Shown here piece by piece: positions 33,414 through 42,018 of a DNA stretch of 64,000 bases (its first letter is position 1; each line of letters opens with the position of its first letter). A program made the position numbers and the translations under genes. The notes below the pieces were generated by a model. It worked only from the letters and a program-made list of their open reading frames with translations, made no database searches and had not been told where the DNA came from. Origin of the DNA: Flavisericum labens. GTDB lineage: Bacteria; Bacteroidota; Bacteroidia; Flavobacteriales; Flavobacteriaceae. The stretch covers positions 263,722 to 327,721 of the forward strand of contig NZ_JBJJBQ010000004.1 of assembly GCF_045446075.1 (NCBI RefSeq), read 5' to 3'.

Positions 33414-35591
33414 ATGGAACAGTTTCATTACGATAACAAAATCGTTAAAAATTTCTTGTACGCTACCATGCTTTGGGGCGTCGTAGGGATGCTGGTAGGC
33501 TTACTTCTGGCATTTATGTTTTTATTTCCCAATTTAACCGATGGCATTTCGTGGCTAAGTTTTGGCCGTTTGCGCCCGTTGCATACCAATGCCGTTATTT
33601 TTGCTTTTGTAGGGAACGCTATTTTTGCTGGAGTTTATTACTCCACACAGCGTTTGTTAAAAGCTAGAATGTTTAGCGATGCATTGAGTAAAATAAACTT
33701 TTGGGGTTGGCAACTTATTATAGTTGCAGCTGCAATAACACTGCCTTTAGGAATAACAACCTCTAAAGAATATGCCGAACTGGAATGGCCAATAGACATT
33801 GCCATTGCAGCTGTTTGGGTAGTTTTTGGTTGGAATTTAATCGGTACTATCCTAAAGAGAAGACAGCGCCATTTGTATGTAGCCATTTGGTTTTATATAG
33901 CCACATTTGTTACGGTAGCTGTACTTCATATATTTAATAGCTTAGAACTACCTGTTAGTGCATTGAAGAGTTACTCGGTTTACGCTGGTGTTCAAGATGC
34001 CTTGGTACAATGGTGGTATGGACATAATGCTGTTGCCTTCTTTTTAACGACTCCTTTTTTAGGATTGATGTATTATTTCGTTCCGAAAGCAGCCAACAGA
34101 CCTGTTTATTCTTATCGACTATCTATTATTCACTTTTGGTCGTTGATTTTTATTTATATCTGGGCAGGACCTCATCACCTATTATATACCGCTTTACCAG
34201 AATGGGCCCAAAATTTAGGTGTTGCTTTTTCAGTTATGCTACTAATGCCTTCTTGGGGTGGCATGATAAATGGATTATTAACACTTCGTGGTGCTTGGGA
34301 TAAAGTACGTACCGATCCCGTTTTAAAATTTATGGTCGTTGCCATTACAGGTTATGGTATGGCAACCTTCGAGGGACCGATGTTATCGCTTAAAAATGTA
34401 AATGCCATTGCCCATTTTACCGATTGGATTATCGCCCATGTACATGTTGGCGCATTGGCTTGGAACGGATTCCTAACCTTCGGTATGATATACTATTTAG
34501 CGCCTAGGTTATTTAAAACTAAATTATATTCTTTGGGCTTAGCCAACTTACATTTCTGGATTGGCACTCTTGGTATTATTATTTATGCATTACCTATGTA
34601 CGTGGCTGGATTTACACAAGCCAGTATGTGGAAGCAATTTAACCCAGATGGTACATTAACCTACGGGAACTTTTTAGAAACTGTCACAGAGATTATGCCG
34701 ATGTACTGGATGCGTGCCATTGGTGGAACCTTGTTTATTACCGGTATGCTGATAATGGTTTATAATATAATTGTAACCATAAAACAAGGTAGTAAAGTTG
34801 AAAACGAATTGGCCGAAGCACCTGCTTTAGAGCGCGTAACAAAAAAACGTACAGCAAGTGAAGGATGGCACACTTGGTTAGAGCGTCGCCCCATCCAATT
34901 AACACTTTTGGCAACAGTTGCCATTTTAATTGGAGGTATCATTCAGATTGTCCCAACCATTATGGTTAAATCGAACATCCCTACCATTGCAAGCGTTCAG
35001 CCTTATACGCCTTTAGAACTTGAAGGTCGTGACATATACATACGTGAAGGTTGTGTAGGCTGCCACTCTCAAATGATTCGTCCTTTTAGAAGTGAAGTGG
35101 AGCGTTACGGAGAATACTCCAAAGCTGGAGAATATGTTTACGACCATCCATTCCTATGGGGAAGCAAGCGTACAGGTCCAGATTTACATAGAATTGGAAA
35201 GAAGTATTCTGACAACTGGCATTTCAACCACATGTACGACCCACAAAGCACCTCATCAGGTTCTATCATGCCAAGGTACCCATGGCTAATTACAAGTGAA
35301 TTGGATAAATCACAAACCGAAGCCAAAATGAAAACGATGGTATCGCTTGGTGTTCCTTATACGGAAGACGATATAGCCAAGGCTCAAGAAAGTATGTCAG
35401 CTCAAGGTTCGCAAATAGAAGAAAACCTCTATTCTGATCCAGATTTCGCAAAAACCTATGAAGCTGACAAAAAATATGCAGCTGAAAATGGTGAGTCATT
35501 TGTAGAAATGAAAAATCGTGAAATTGTGGCTGTTATAGCATATTTACAACGACTAGGAACTGATATTAAGGTAGAAACGGCTCAAAACTAA
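33414..35591 (+). CDS. ccoN: Fused cbb3 cytochrome c oxidase subunits CcoN and CcoO
   Basis: A 725-residue fusion. Residues about 1-470 are the catalytic subunit with about 12 helices and the haem and copper histidines: RPLHTNAV near 56, WYGHNAVAF near 204, GPHHLLY near 250 and IAHVHVGAL near 344. Residues about 490-725 are a CcoO-type membrane-anchored cytochrome c with one haem motif, CVGCH, near residue 547 and a methionine ligand in SGSIMPRYPW. This is the terminal oxidase with high oxygen affinity. The N-O fusion is typical of Bacteroidota. Confidence 0.95.
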   Translation: MEQFHYDNKIVKNFLYATMLWGVVGMLVGLLLAFMFLFPNLTDGISWLSFGRLRPLHTNAVIFAFVGNAIFAGVYYSTQRLLKARMFSDALSKINFWGWQLIIVAAAITLPLGITTSKEYAELEWPIDIAIAAVWVVFGWNLIGTILKRRQRHLYVAIWFYIATFVTVAVLHIFNSLELPVSALKSYSVYAGVQDALVQWWYGHNAVAFFLTTPFLGLMYYFVPKAANRPVYSYRLSIIHFWSLIFIYIWAGPHHLLYTALPEWAQNLGVAFSVMLLMPSWGGMINGLLTLRGAWDKVRTDPVLKFMVVAITGYGMATFEGPMLSLKNVNAIAHFTDWIIAHVHVGALAWNGFLTFGMIYYLAPRLFKTKLYSLGLANLHFWIGTLGIIIYALPMYVAGFTQASMWKQFNPDGTLTYGNFLETVTEIMPMYWMRAIGGTLFITGMLIMVYNIIVTIKQGSKVENELAEAPALERVTKKRTASEGWHTWLERRPIQLTLLATVAILIGGIIQIVPTIMVKSNIPTIASVQPYTPLELEGRDIYIREGCVGCHSQMIRPFRSEVERYGEYSKAGEYVYDHPFLWGSKRTGPDLHRIGKKYSDNWHFNHMYDPQSTSSGSIMPRYPWLITSELDKSQTEAKMKTMVSLGVPYTEDDIAKAQESMSAQGSQIEENLYSDPDFAKTYEADKKYAAENGESFVEMKNREIVAVIAYLQRLGTDIKVETAQN

Positions 35592-35609
35592 CCATCAAAA
35601 CTAAGTAAC

Positions 35610-35795
35610 ATGTTAAAATTTGTAAAAAACCATATGGAGAGTATTACAGGTATTGAAATTTACCCCATAATATCTCTGCTCATATTTTTCACTTTTTTTG
35701 TAGCACTATTTTGGTGGGTATTCACAGCTAAAAAAGACTATATAAAAAAAGTAAGTAACATTCCATTAGACAACCAAAACGACGACACATTATGA
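35610..35795 (+). CDS. ccoQ: cbb3 oxidase small subunit CcoQ
   Basis: A 61-residue single-helix protein (helix at about residues 15-38), in the usual place between ccoO and ccoP. Its stop overlaps the ccoP start by 4 bp. CcoQ stabilises the oxidase complex. Confidence 0.8.
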   Translation: MLKFVKNHMESITGIEIYPIISLLIFFTFFVALFWWVFTAKKDYIKKVSNIPLDNQNDDTL

Positions 35796-36757
35796 GACAA
35801 TCAATCCCATCTTGGATAAGAGTTCCAATAGCATTTTTTATAATTTTCGGAGCCGTAGAATACTTCATAGATTCAGGTGATAAACCAGCATTTATTGAAT
35901 ACCCTGCCGTAATGCTATTCCTATTCTTAGTGCTGCTCATATTAATTGCCATAGAGGCTATTATTGGTGCTTTGGAAAATGTAATGCTCCATAAATTAGA
36001 CGAGGAAGCAAAAGCGCGCTTTTTAGCAGAAAAAGAAAGTGCCTTTAATTTCAACTGGCTTAAAAACATTTATAAAAAACTATTAGGCCAAAAGCCTATA
36101 GAGCAAGAAGGTGAAATTATTTTAGACCATAACTATGACGGTATTAAAGAACTAGATAACAGCTTGCCACCATGGTGGTTGTATGGGTTTTACGCTACAA
36201 TTATCTTTGCAGCCATTTATCTTTTAAGATTCCATGTGTTTGATGGTGAAGGTCAATTTGATGAATTGGAAACAGAATTGGCACAAGCCAAAGTAGAATT
36301 AGAAGAATACAAAAAAACAGCCAAAGATTTGGTTGATTTTAACACCGTTGAAATTTTGACAGATGCGGCCGACTTAAAAGCGGGTGAAGCCATTTTTAAC
36401 GAAAACTGCATTGCCTGCCACAAAGCTGATGGTGGCGGTGGTATTGGTCCAAATTTAACCGATGAATATTGGATCTTAGGCGGAGGAATTAAAAATGTAT
36501 TTAAAACCATTTCTGAAGGAGGGCGTTCAGGTAAAGGTATGATTTCCTGGAAACAAACCCTAAAACCATACGAAATGGCCCAGGTGTCCAGTTATGTATT
36601 GCAATTTCAAGGTACAACACCTGCTGAACCAAAAGAACCTCAAGGCGACATCTGGACAACCGACGAAGTTAATATTGAGGATCTAGAAATTCCCGCAACG
36701 ATAGAAAAAGAGGTTATAGAAGTTGATACAACTGTAACACTGAAAGCCATTAATTAG
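35792..36757 (+). CDS. ccoP: cbb3 oxidase subunit CcoP with a single haem c motif
   Basis: A 321-residue membrane-anchored cytochrome c. Two hydrophobic segments (about 10-60) and a further helix near 130-150 precede a coiled linker (155-185) and one cytochrome c domain with CIACH near residue 207 and methionine ligand in GKGMISW. Classical CcoP has two haem c motifs; I find only one, which is known for some Bacteroidota. It passes electrons from soluble cytochrome c to CcoO/CcoN. Confidence 0.92.
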   Translation: MRQSIPSWIRVPIAFFIIFGAVEYFIDSGDKPAFIEYPAVMLFLFLVLLILIAIEAIIGALENVMLHKLDEEAKARFLAEKESAFNFNWLKNIYKKLLGQKPIEQEGEIILDHNYDGIKELDNSLPPWWLYGFYATIIFAAIYLLRFHVFDGEGQFDELETELAQAKVELEEYKKTAKDLVDFNTVEILTDAADLKAGEAIFNENCIACHKADGGGGIGPNLTDEYWILGGGIKNVFKTISEGGRSGKGMISWKQTLKPYEMAQVSSYVLQFQGTTPAEPKEPQGDIWTTDEVNIEDLEIPATIEKEVIEVDTTVTLKAIN

Positions 36758-36781
36758 CAAACAACTTCAAACTAAACCTGG

Positions 36782-36817
36782 AAACCTGTCGGGTTTTAAA
36801 ATAATCCGGCAGGTTTT
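36782..36817 (+). terminator. Hairpin between ccoP and ccoG
   Basis: Arms AAACCTGTCGG and CCGGCAGGTTT form an 11-bp stem with one G-U pair around an AT-rich loop, followed by a short T-run and then AAAC. It may be a weak or partial terminator that lets some transcription continue into ccoG. Confidence 0.55.
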
Positions 36818-36837
36818 AAACAAACGCCATATCAATT

Positions 36838-38262
36838 ATGGAAACCCCAGAAAACGAAGTATTCAGAGACTCCATCGGCACCATTAACGAAGAAGGAAAG
36901 CGTGCTTGGGTTTATCCCAAAAAGCCCAGTGGAAAGTTTTACGACTACAGAAAATGGGTGAGTTATTTCTTGTTGGCGTTTTTAATCCTTTCACCATTTA
37001 TTAAAATAAACGGTAACCAATTTTTAATGTTCAACGTTCTGGAACGCCGATTCAATATATTCGGTTTTCCATTTTGGCCACAAGATTTTCATCTGTTCGT
37101 TGTTTCCATGATTATTGGTGTAATGTTTATTACGCTATTTACAGTAGGATTTGGTCGAATTTTTTGTGGCTGGATATGCCCACAAACCATTTTTATGGAA
37201 ATGGTTTTTAGAAGGATTGAATATTGGATTGATGGAGACAGAAACAAACAACGTAAATTAGATCGTCAAAAATGGGATGCCGAAAAAATAAGAAAGCGGC
37301 TTTTAAAATGGTTTATTTTTTTAATAATCTCGTTTTTAATTGCCAATGTATTTTTGGCCTACCTTATTGGCAGCGATAAACTGGTTAAATACGTTACCGA
37401 CAGCCCTTTTAATCATTTAGGCACCTTGTTTCCGTTACTAATCTTTACGGCAGTATTTTATTTTGTATTTGCTTGGTTTAGAGAGCAAGTGTGTATTATA
37501 GCGTGCCCTTACGGAAGACTACAAGGCGTCTTATTAGATACAAAATCTATTGTTGTTGCTTACGACCATAAACGGGGTGAAGCAGAAAACGGCAGAAAAA
37601 AATTTAGAAAAAACGAAGATCGCGATGCTTTAGGCTTTGGCGATTGTATTGATTGTTTGCAGTGTGTACATGTATGCCCTACAGGCATAGATATTAGAAA
37701 TGGCACACAGCTGGAGTGTGTAAACTGCACCGCTTGTATTGATGAGTGCGACCACATTATGGAAAGCATCAATAAGCCCAAAGGCTTAATAAGGTATGCC
37801 AGTGAAGAGAATATAGAAAAGAAAGTGCCTTTTAAATTAACGGCTCGAATGAAAGGCTACATTGCCGTTTTAATCATATTGACTGGTCTTTTAACCGGAA
37901 TGTTATTTTTGAGAAACGATGTTGAAGCCAATATTCTAAGATTGCCTGGGCAATTGTACGAGCATAAAGAAAACAACATAATAAGTAACGTTTTTACCTA
38001 TAAATTGGTAAACAAAACATCGAACGATATTAGTGATGTAAGCTTAAAGCTGTTGTCGCATAAAGGAACCTTAAAATTAGTATCGACCGACGGGGATTTT
38101 ACTGTACCAGAGCAAGGCATCGCCGAAGGCACATTGTTTATAGAAATTAATAATTCGGCTCTAACAGGCGATAGAAACAAAATAAAAATTGGGGTGTATC
38201 AAGGTGATACGCTTATTGAAACTACCTCCGCCAACTTTTTGGGACCACGTAGTTTCAGGTAA
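36838..38262 (+). CDS. ccoG: CcoG/RdxA polyferredoxin, cbb3 assembly cupric reductase
   Basis: A 474-residue membrane protein with about five helices. The CGWICPQ segment is near residue 111, and CIDCLQCVHVCPTGID with a following CVNCTACIDECD carries two 4Fe-4S clusters. The C-terminus is an Ig-like periplasmic domain. CcoG reduces copper for CcoI-dependent delivery to the oxidase. It follows ccoP across a hairpin. Confidence 0.92.
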   Translation: METPENEVFRDSIGTINEEGKRAWVYPKKPSGKFYDYRKWVSYFLLAFLILSPFIKINGNQFLMFNVLERRFNIFGFPFWPQDFHLFVVSMIIGVMFITLFTVGFGRIFCGWICPQTIFMEMVFRRIEYWIDGDRNKQRKLDRQKWDAEKIRKRLLKWFIFLIISFLIANVFLAYLIGSDKLVKYVTDSPFNHLGTLFPLLIFTAVFYFVFAWFREQVCIIACPYGRLQGVLLDTKSIVVAYDHKRGEAENGRKKFRKNEDRDALGFGDCIDCLQCVHVCPTGIDIRNGTQLECVNCTACIDECDHIMESINKPKGLIRYASEENIEKKVPFKLTARMKGYIAVLIILTGLLTGMLFLRNDVEANILRLPGQLYEHKENNIISNVFTYKLVNKTSNDISDVSLKLLSHKGTLKLVSTDGDFTVPEQGIAEGTLFIEINNSALTGDRNKIKIGVYQGDTLIETTSANFLGPRSFR

Positions 38263-38263
38263 T

Positions 38264-38374
38264 GACATTGGCGGATAGGTGCATTAGGGATTGAACGGCA
38301 TGTTTGAGCTCCTCGAAGAGAGGCGAGTAGTGAAAGCCCGACCCTCCCGATAGTTATCGGGAAGGGGAATGCCA
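38264..38374. repeat. Interspersed repeat between ccoG and ccoH
   Basis: The gap contains a GC-richer block unlike its surroundings, with TTTGAGCTCCTCGAAGAG, GTAGTGAAAGCCCGACC and the perfect hairpin CCCGATAGTTATCGGG. Blocks of this wording recur between genes in Flavobacteriaceae, to my knowledge. It interrupts the cco operon and may alter expression of ccoH. Confidence 0.6.
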
Positions 38375-38388
38375 TAAAAAAAGAAATT

Positions 38389-38835
38389 ATGAAAATAAAT
38401 TGGGGAACCGGAATTGTATTAGCTTTTATAGGTTTTATAAGCTTCATTATGTACTTTATTGTTACAATGAATATTGACGATAAGTACGACCATGACTTGG
38501 TTACTGAAGATTACTATGCCGAAGAATTAAACTATCAAAAAGATATTGATAAGCTTGAGAATGCTAAAAAACTAAGCGAAAACATATCCTATAAACGTGT
38601 AGAGGAGGGATTAGTGATTTATTTCCCTAATAACATTAATTATAAGGAAATCACAGGAAATATGTTCCTATATAGGCCATCTAACAAACAATTAGACTTT
38701 GAAACTTTGATTTCATTGTCTAAACCTTATTTGCTCATACCTGACAAACGTTTGGTAGATGGCCGTTGGAACATTAAAATAGACTGGCAGTATAATGGTA
38801 ATGCCTATTTGTACAAAGAAACAATAATTTATTAA
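38389..38835 (+). CDS. ccoH: cbb3 oxidase assembly protein CcoH (FixH family)
   Basis: A 148-residue protein with one N-terminal helix (about 5-25) and a periplasmic domain containing YYAEELNYQKDID, a hallmark of FixH/CcoH. It takes part in oxidase assembly. The stop is 1 bp before the next gene. Confidence 0.88.
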   Translation: MKINWGTGIVLAFIGFISFIMYFIVTMNIDDKYDHDLVTEDYYAEELNYQKDIDKLENAKKLSENISYKRVEEGLVIYFPNNINYKEITGNMFLYRPSNKQLDFETLISLSKPYLLIPDKRLVDGRWNIKIDWQYNGNAYLYKETIIY

Positions 38836-38836
38836 T

Positions 38837-39538
38837 ATGCTTATCTCAGCATTTGTTTTAGGTTTATTGGGCAGCTTTCACTGTGTGGGCATGTGTGGGC
38901 CTATTGCTTTTATGCTTCCGGTGGACAGAACTAGTGCTCTTAAAAAAGCTTCTCAAATTGCGGTCTATCATTTTGGTAGACTTTTGGCATACAGCATTAT
39001 AGGGTTGGTTTTTGGCATAATTGGGAAAAGCTTTTATTTATTCGGTTTTCAACAGCAGCTCTCTATAGCTATAGGTGTTATTATGATATTAATGGTTTTA
39101 ATTCCTCAACACCAATTAAACAAATACAGTTTTTCTAAACCCATTTATAAATTTATTTCTAAAATAAAATCTGCGCTTGGCAGTGCGCTTAAAAAAAAGC
39201 GAACCGATACGTTTTTAACTATTGGCTTTTTAAACGGGTTTTTACCATGTGGGCTAGTTTATATGGCTGTTTTTGCAGCAATAGGGACTGGAAACGTACT
39301 AAACGGCAGCTTATACATGGCTATTTTTGGACTTGGAACCATTCCGTTAATGACTACGGCAGTTTACTTTAGCCAGTTTCTAAAAAACTCCGCTCGGCAA
39401 AAAATCCAGCGAGCCATTCCTGTTTTTGTCGTGCTCATCGGGGTGTTATTTATTCTTCGCGGTTTAGGCCTGGACATTCCCTACATCTCTCCCGCTCCAG
39501 TTTACGATATGGCTTCTAGTAGCATGAACTGCCATTAA
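38837..39538 (+). CDS. Sulfite exporter TauE/SafE family membrane protein of the cco cluster
   Basis: A 233-residue protein with about six membrane helices. The first helix carries GSFHCVGMCGP and a second pair helix has NGFLPCGLVY, the two cysteine-containing halves of the DsbD/UreH-like fold. In cbb3 clusters such proteins are thought to handle copper or thiols during assembly. Translationally coupled to ccoH (1-bp gap). Confidence 0.85.
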   Translation: MLISAFVLGLLGSFHCVGMCGPIAFMLPVDRTSALKKASQIAVYHFGRLLAYSIIGLVFGIIGKSFYLFGFQQQLSIAIGVIMILMVLIPQHQLNKYSFSKPIYKFISKIKSALGSALKKKRTDTFLTIGFLNGFLPCGLVYMAVFAAIGTGNVLNGSLYMAIFGLGTIPLMTTAVYFSQFLKNSARQKIQRAIPVFVVLIGVLFILRGLGLDIPYISPAPVYDMASSSMNCH

Positions 39539-39630
39539 GAACTTTTTTCTTCTTAAAAACGCAAGATTTTTTACGTTTCAATAAGATTTTCTGATTGACC
39601 ATTAGAAAAATTGATAGCTTTTATTTCTTT

Positions 39631-39655
39631 TATAATAGTATTGCTATTATATTTG
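39631..39655 (+). promoter_or_regulatory. tetR-export operon promoter with overlapping palindromic operator
   Basis: A perfect inverted repeat TATAATAG (39631-39638) / CTATTATA (39644-39651) with 5-bp spacer overlaps the -7 element TATATTTG (39648-39655). Binding by the TetR protein encoded 20 bp downstream would block the promoter, so autorepression is likely. Confidence 0.7.
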
Positions 39656-39674
39656 AAATCTAAGCAACTGAATT

Positions 39675-40346
39675 ATGAAAACTTTACTTTCAAATTTAAA
39701 AATTGCGGTTCCTGAACAAATTTATGTTAAGGACCCCGAATCTTCAGATTTAGGAAAACGTATTATTAAGCACAGTATTCTTTTAATCGATGAAATTGGT
39801 TTTGACTCTTTTACGTTTAAGAAATTAGGAAAATTAATTGGTTCGAATGAAAGTTCGATTTACCGCTATTTTGAAAGCAAACATAAACTACTGCTTTACT
39901 TATCTTCTTGGTATTGGGCATGGATTGAATATCAGTTAGTTTTTGAAACTTACAGCCTAAAACCAAAAGATAAACTAGAAAAAGCAATTGAAATAGTTAC
40001 GCGAAGTGTTAAGGAAGACCCTAATTACTCACACATAAATAAGATTGCGTTAAACCAAATTATGGTGAATGAAAATTCAAAATCCTTCTTAACCAAAGAA
40101 GTTGACCAAGAAAACAAAGATGGATATTTTGTTATTTACAAGCGTCTAGTTCACAGAATTAGTGAGATGATTTTGGAAAATAACCCAAAATATAAGTTTT
40201 CATTGAGCCTTGCCAGTACCATATTGGAAGGAAGCTTACATCAGCATTTTTTGAAAGACCATTTCGTATCTATCACCGATTGTAATGCAGGATTAACCCC
40301 AACCGAATTTTACAAAAACCTAGTAATTAAAACCGTGAAATCCTAA
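39675..40346 (+). CDS. TetR/AcrR family regulator
   Basis: A 223-residue regulator with a helix-turn-helix in which FTFKKLGKLIGSNESSIYRYF is the DNA-binding part (residues about 52-72). The C-terminal ligand domain is diverged and gives no ligand clue. It is the first gene of a four-gene operon with an ABC protein (2-bp gap), a HlyD-type adaptor and a TolC-type channel, and most likely controls it. Confidence 0.87.
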   Translation: MKTLLSNLKIAVPEQIYVKDPESSDLGKRIIKHSILLIDEIGFDSFTFKKLGKLIGSNESSIYRYFESKHKLLLYLSSWYWAWIEYQLVFETYSLKPKDKLEKAIEIVTRSVKEDPNYSHINKIALNQIMVNENSKSFLTKEVDQENKDGYFVIYKRLVHRISEMILENNPKYKFSLSLASTILEGSLHQHFLKDHFVSITDCNAGLTPTEFYKNLVIKTVKS

Positions 40347-40348
40347 TT

Positions 40349-42016
40349 ATGGAACATTCCAAAATGACACCTTGGCGACGCTTAATTGGGCTACTTCAAT
40401 TGGAAAGGCGCGATATTAGACAAATTTTTTATTATGCTGTTTTTGGGGGTATCGTAGCTCTCTCGCTACCCTTGGGCATCCAAGCTATTATAAATTTAAT
40501 TCAAGGCGCTCAAATATCTACCTCGTGGATTATACTCGTTATTATCGTAACATTGGGTGTTGCTTTTTCTGGTGCCCTACAGTTGATGCAGTTACGCATT
40601 ATCGAGACCATTCAGCAACGTATTTTTACCCGTTCGTCATTTGAGTTGACATACCGTTTCCCAAAGATAAAAATGTCTGAACTGAGAAATTATTATCCGC
40701 CTGAGCTCGCCAATAGGTTCTTCGATACCCTAACGATTCAAAAGAGCTTATCAAAAATATTAATTGATGTTCCTACAGCGGTTTTACAAATTATTTTTGC
40801 ACTTATACTACTTTCGTTTTACCACCCGTTTTTCATCATTTTTGGCATTCTGTTATTGGGGCTCATTTTTGTGGTTTTCAAATTTACTGCACAAAAAGGA
40901 CTAGAAACCAGTATAAAAGAATCTAAAAACAAGTACAAAGTAGCTCACTGGATTCAAGAAATAGCACGCACCGTTATTAGCTTTAAATTATCTGGAAGCA
41001 CCAATTTAGGACTCAGAAAGAACGATACACTGGTTAACGATTACTTGAAATCGCGGGAAAGCCACTTTAAAATCCTGATGCTGCAATTTATCCAAATGAT
41101 TAGTTTCAAGGTGATTGTAACGGCCAGTTTATTGCTTATTGGTGGCGCTTTGGTATTAAACCAAGAAATGAATATTGGACAATTTGTTGCTGCCGAAATC
41201 ATCATCCTTCTGGTTATTGCTTCTGTTGAAAAGTTGATTTTAGGACTAGAACCCTTTTACGACACTCTCACATCACTCGAAAAAATAGGAGAAATTGTTG
41301 ATAAAGAACTTGAAAGTCAAAATGGTGAAACACCCATATTTTCAAAAGACATCAGGGTAGAACTTGACCAGGTATCCTACGAAGTTTCAAACAGGGAAAA
41401 ACCCATTTTAAAAGATATATCGTTCAGTATTAACGCTAAAAGCAGACTTTTAATTCAAGGGGAAAGCGGTGCTGGAAAATCTACTTTACTTCAGCTAATT
41501 TCAGGAGTTATAAAATCGACTTCTGGGCACATCTATATAAACGATATGTTAATTGATAGTTTACACCTAAACCTATACAGGTCGCAGTTAGGGCTTTCTC
41601 TATCTGATGAAACACCTTTTGAAGGCTCTATAAGAGAAAATTTAACATTTGGAAATCCCAAAATTAGCGACGAAAAAATTTATGAAATACTTGATGTCGT
41701 TGGATTAAAACCTTTTATAAAAGACCAACTTAAAGGACTAAACACGGTGCTCTATCCAGACGGCAAACAACTGTCGTTTACCATATCAAAAAAATTGGTT
41801 TTAGCCAGAGCCATTTTAAAAGAACCTAAGTTATTAATTCTCGAAGACGCCCTAGATAGGTTTAATCAATCGGAATCCAACACCATCATCGACTACTTAA
41901 CCCACAAAGACAGGCCTTGGGGACTTGTTGTAGTCAGCAGTAGCGATGAATGGATTGAGCGATGTAATGAGCTTATCAATTTAGATAGAGGTACGATAAA
42001 ATTTAAACGCAGTTAA
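40349..42016 (+). CDS. Type I secretion-like ABC protein with degenerate ATPase motifs
   Basis: A 555-residue exporter half: about six helices (residues 25-310), then a nucleotide-binding domain. Walker A is normal, GESGAGKST near residue 375. The signature LSGGQ is replaced by LSFTISKK, Walker B ends in LILEDAL with Asp and Glu exchanged, and the H-loop histidine is replaced by Ser (VVVSSSDEW). No C39 peptidase domain is present. With HlyD and TolC partners it forms a tripartite exporter, but ATP hydrolysis looks impaired. Substrate unknown. Confidence 0.85.
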   Translation: MEHSKMTPWRRLIGLLQLERRDIRQIFYYAVFGGIVALSLPLGIQAIINLIQGAQISTSWIILVIIVTLGVAFSGALQLMQLRIIETIQQRIFTRSSFELTYRFPKIKMSELRNYYPPELANRFFDTLTIQKSLSKILIDVPTAVLQIIFALILLSFYHPFFIIFGILLLGLIFVVFKFTAQKGLETSIKESKNKYKVAHWIQEIARTVISFKLSGSTNLGLRKNDTLVNDYLKSRESHFKILMLQFIQMISFKVIVTASLLLIGGALVLNQEMNIGQFVAAEIIILLVIASVEKLILGLEPFYDTLTSLEKIGEIVDKELESQNGETPIFSKDIRVELDQVSYEVSNREKPILKDISFSINAKSRLLIQGESGAGKSTLLQLISGVIKSTSGHIYINDMLIDSLHLNLYRSQLGLSLSDETPFEGSIRENLTFGNPKISDEKIYEILDVVGLKPFIKDQLKGLNTVLYPDGKQLSFTISKKLVLARAILKEPKLLILEDALDRFNQSESNTIIDYLTHKDRPWGLVVVSSSDEWIERCNELINLDRGTIKFKRS

Positions 42017-42018
42017 TT

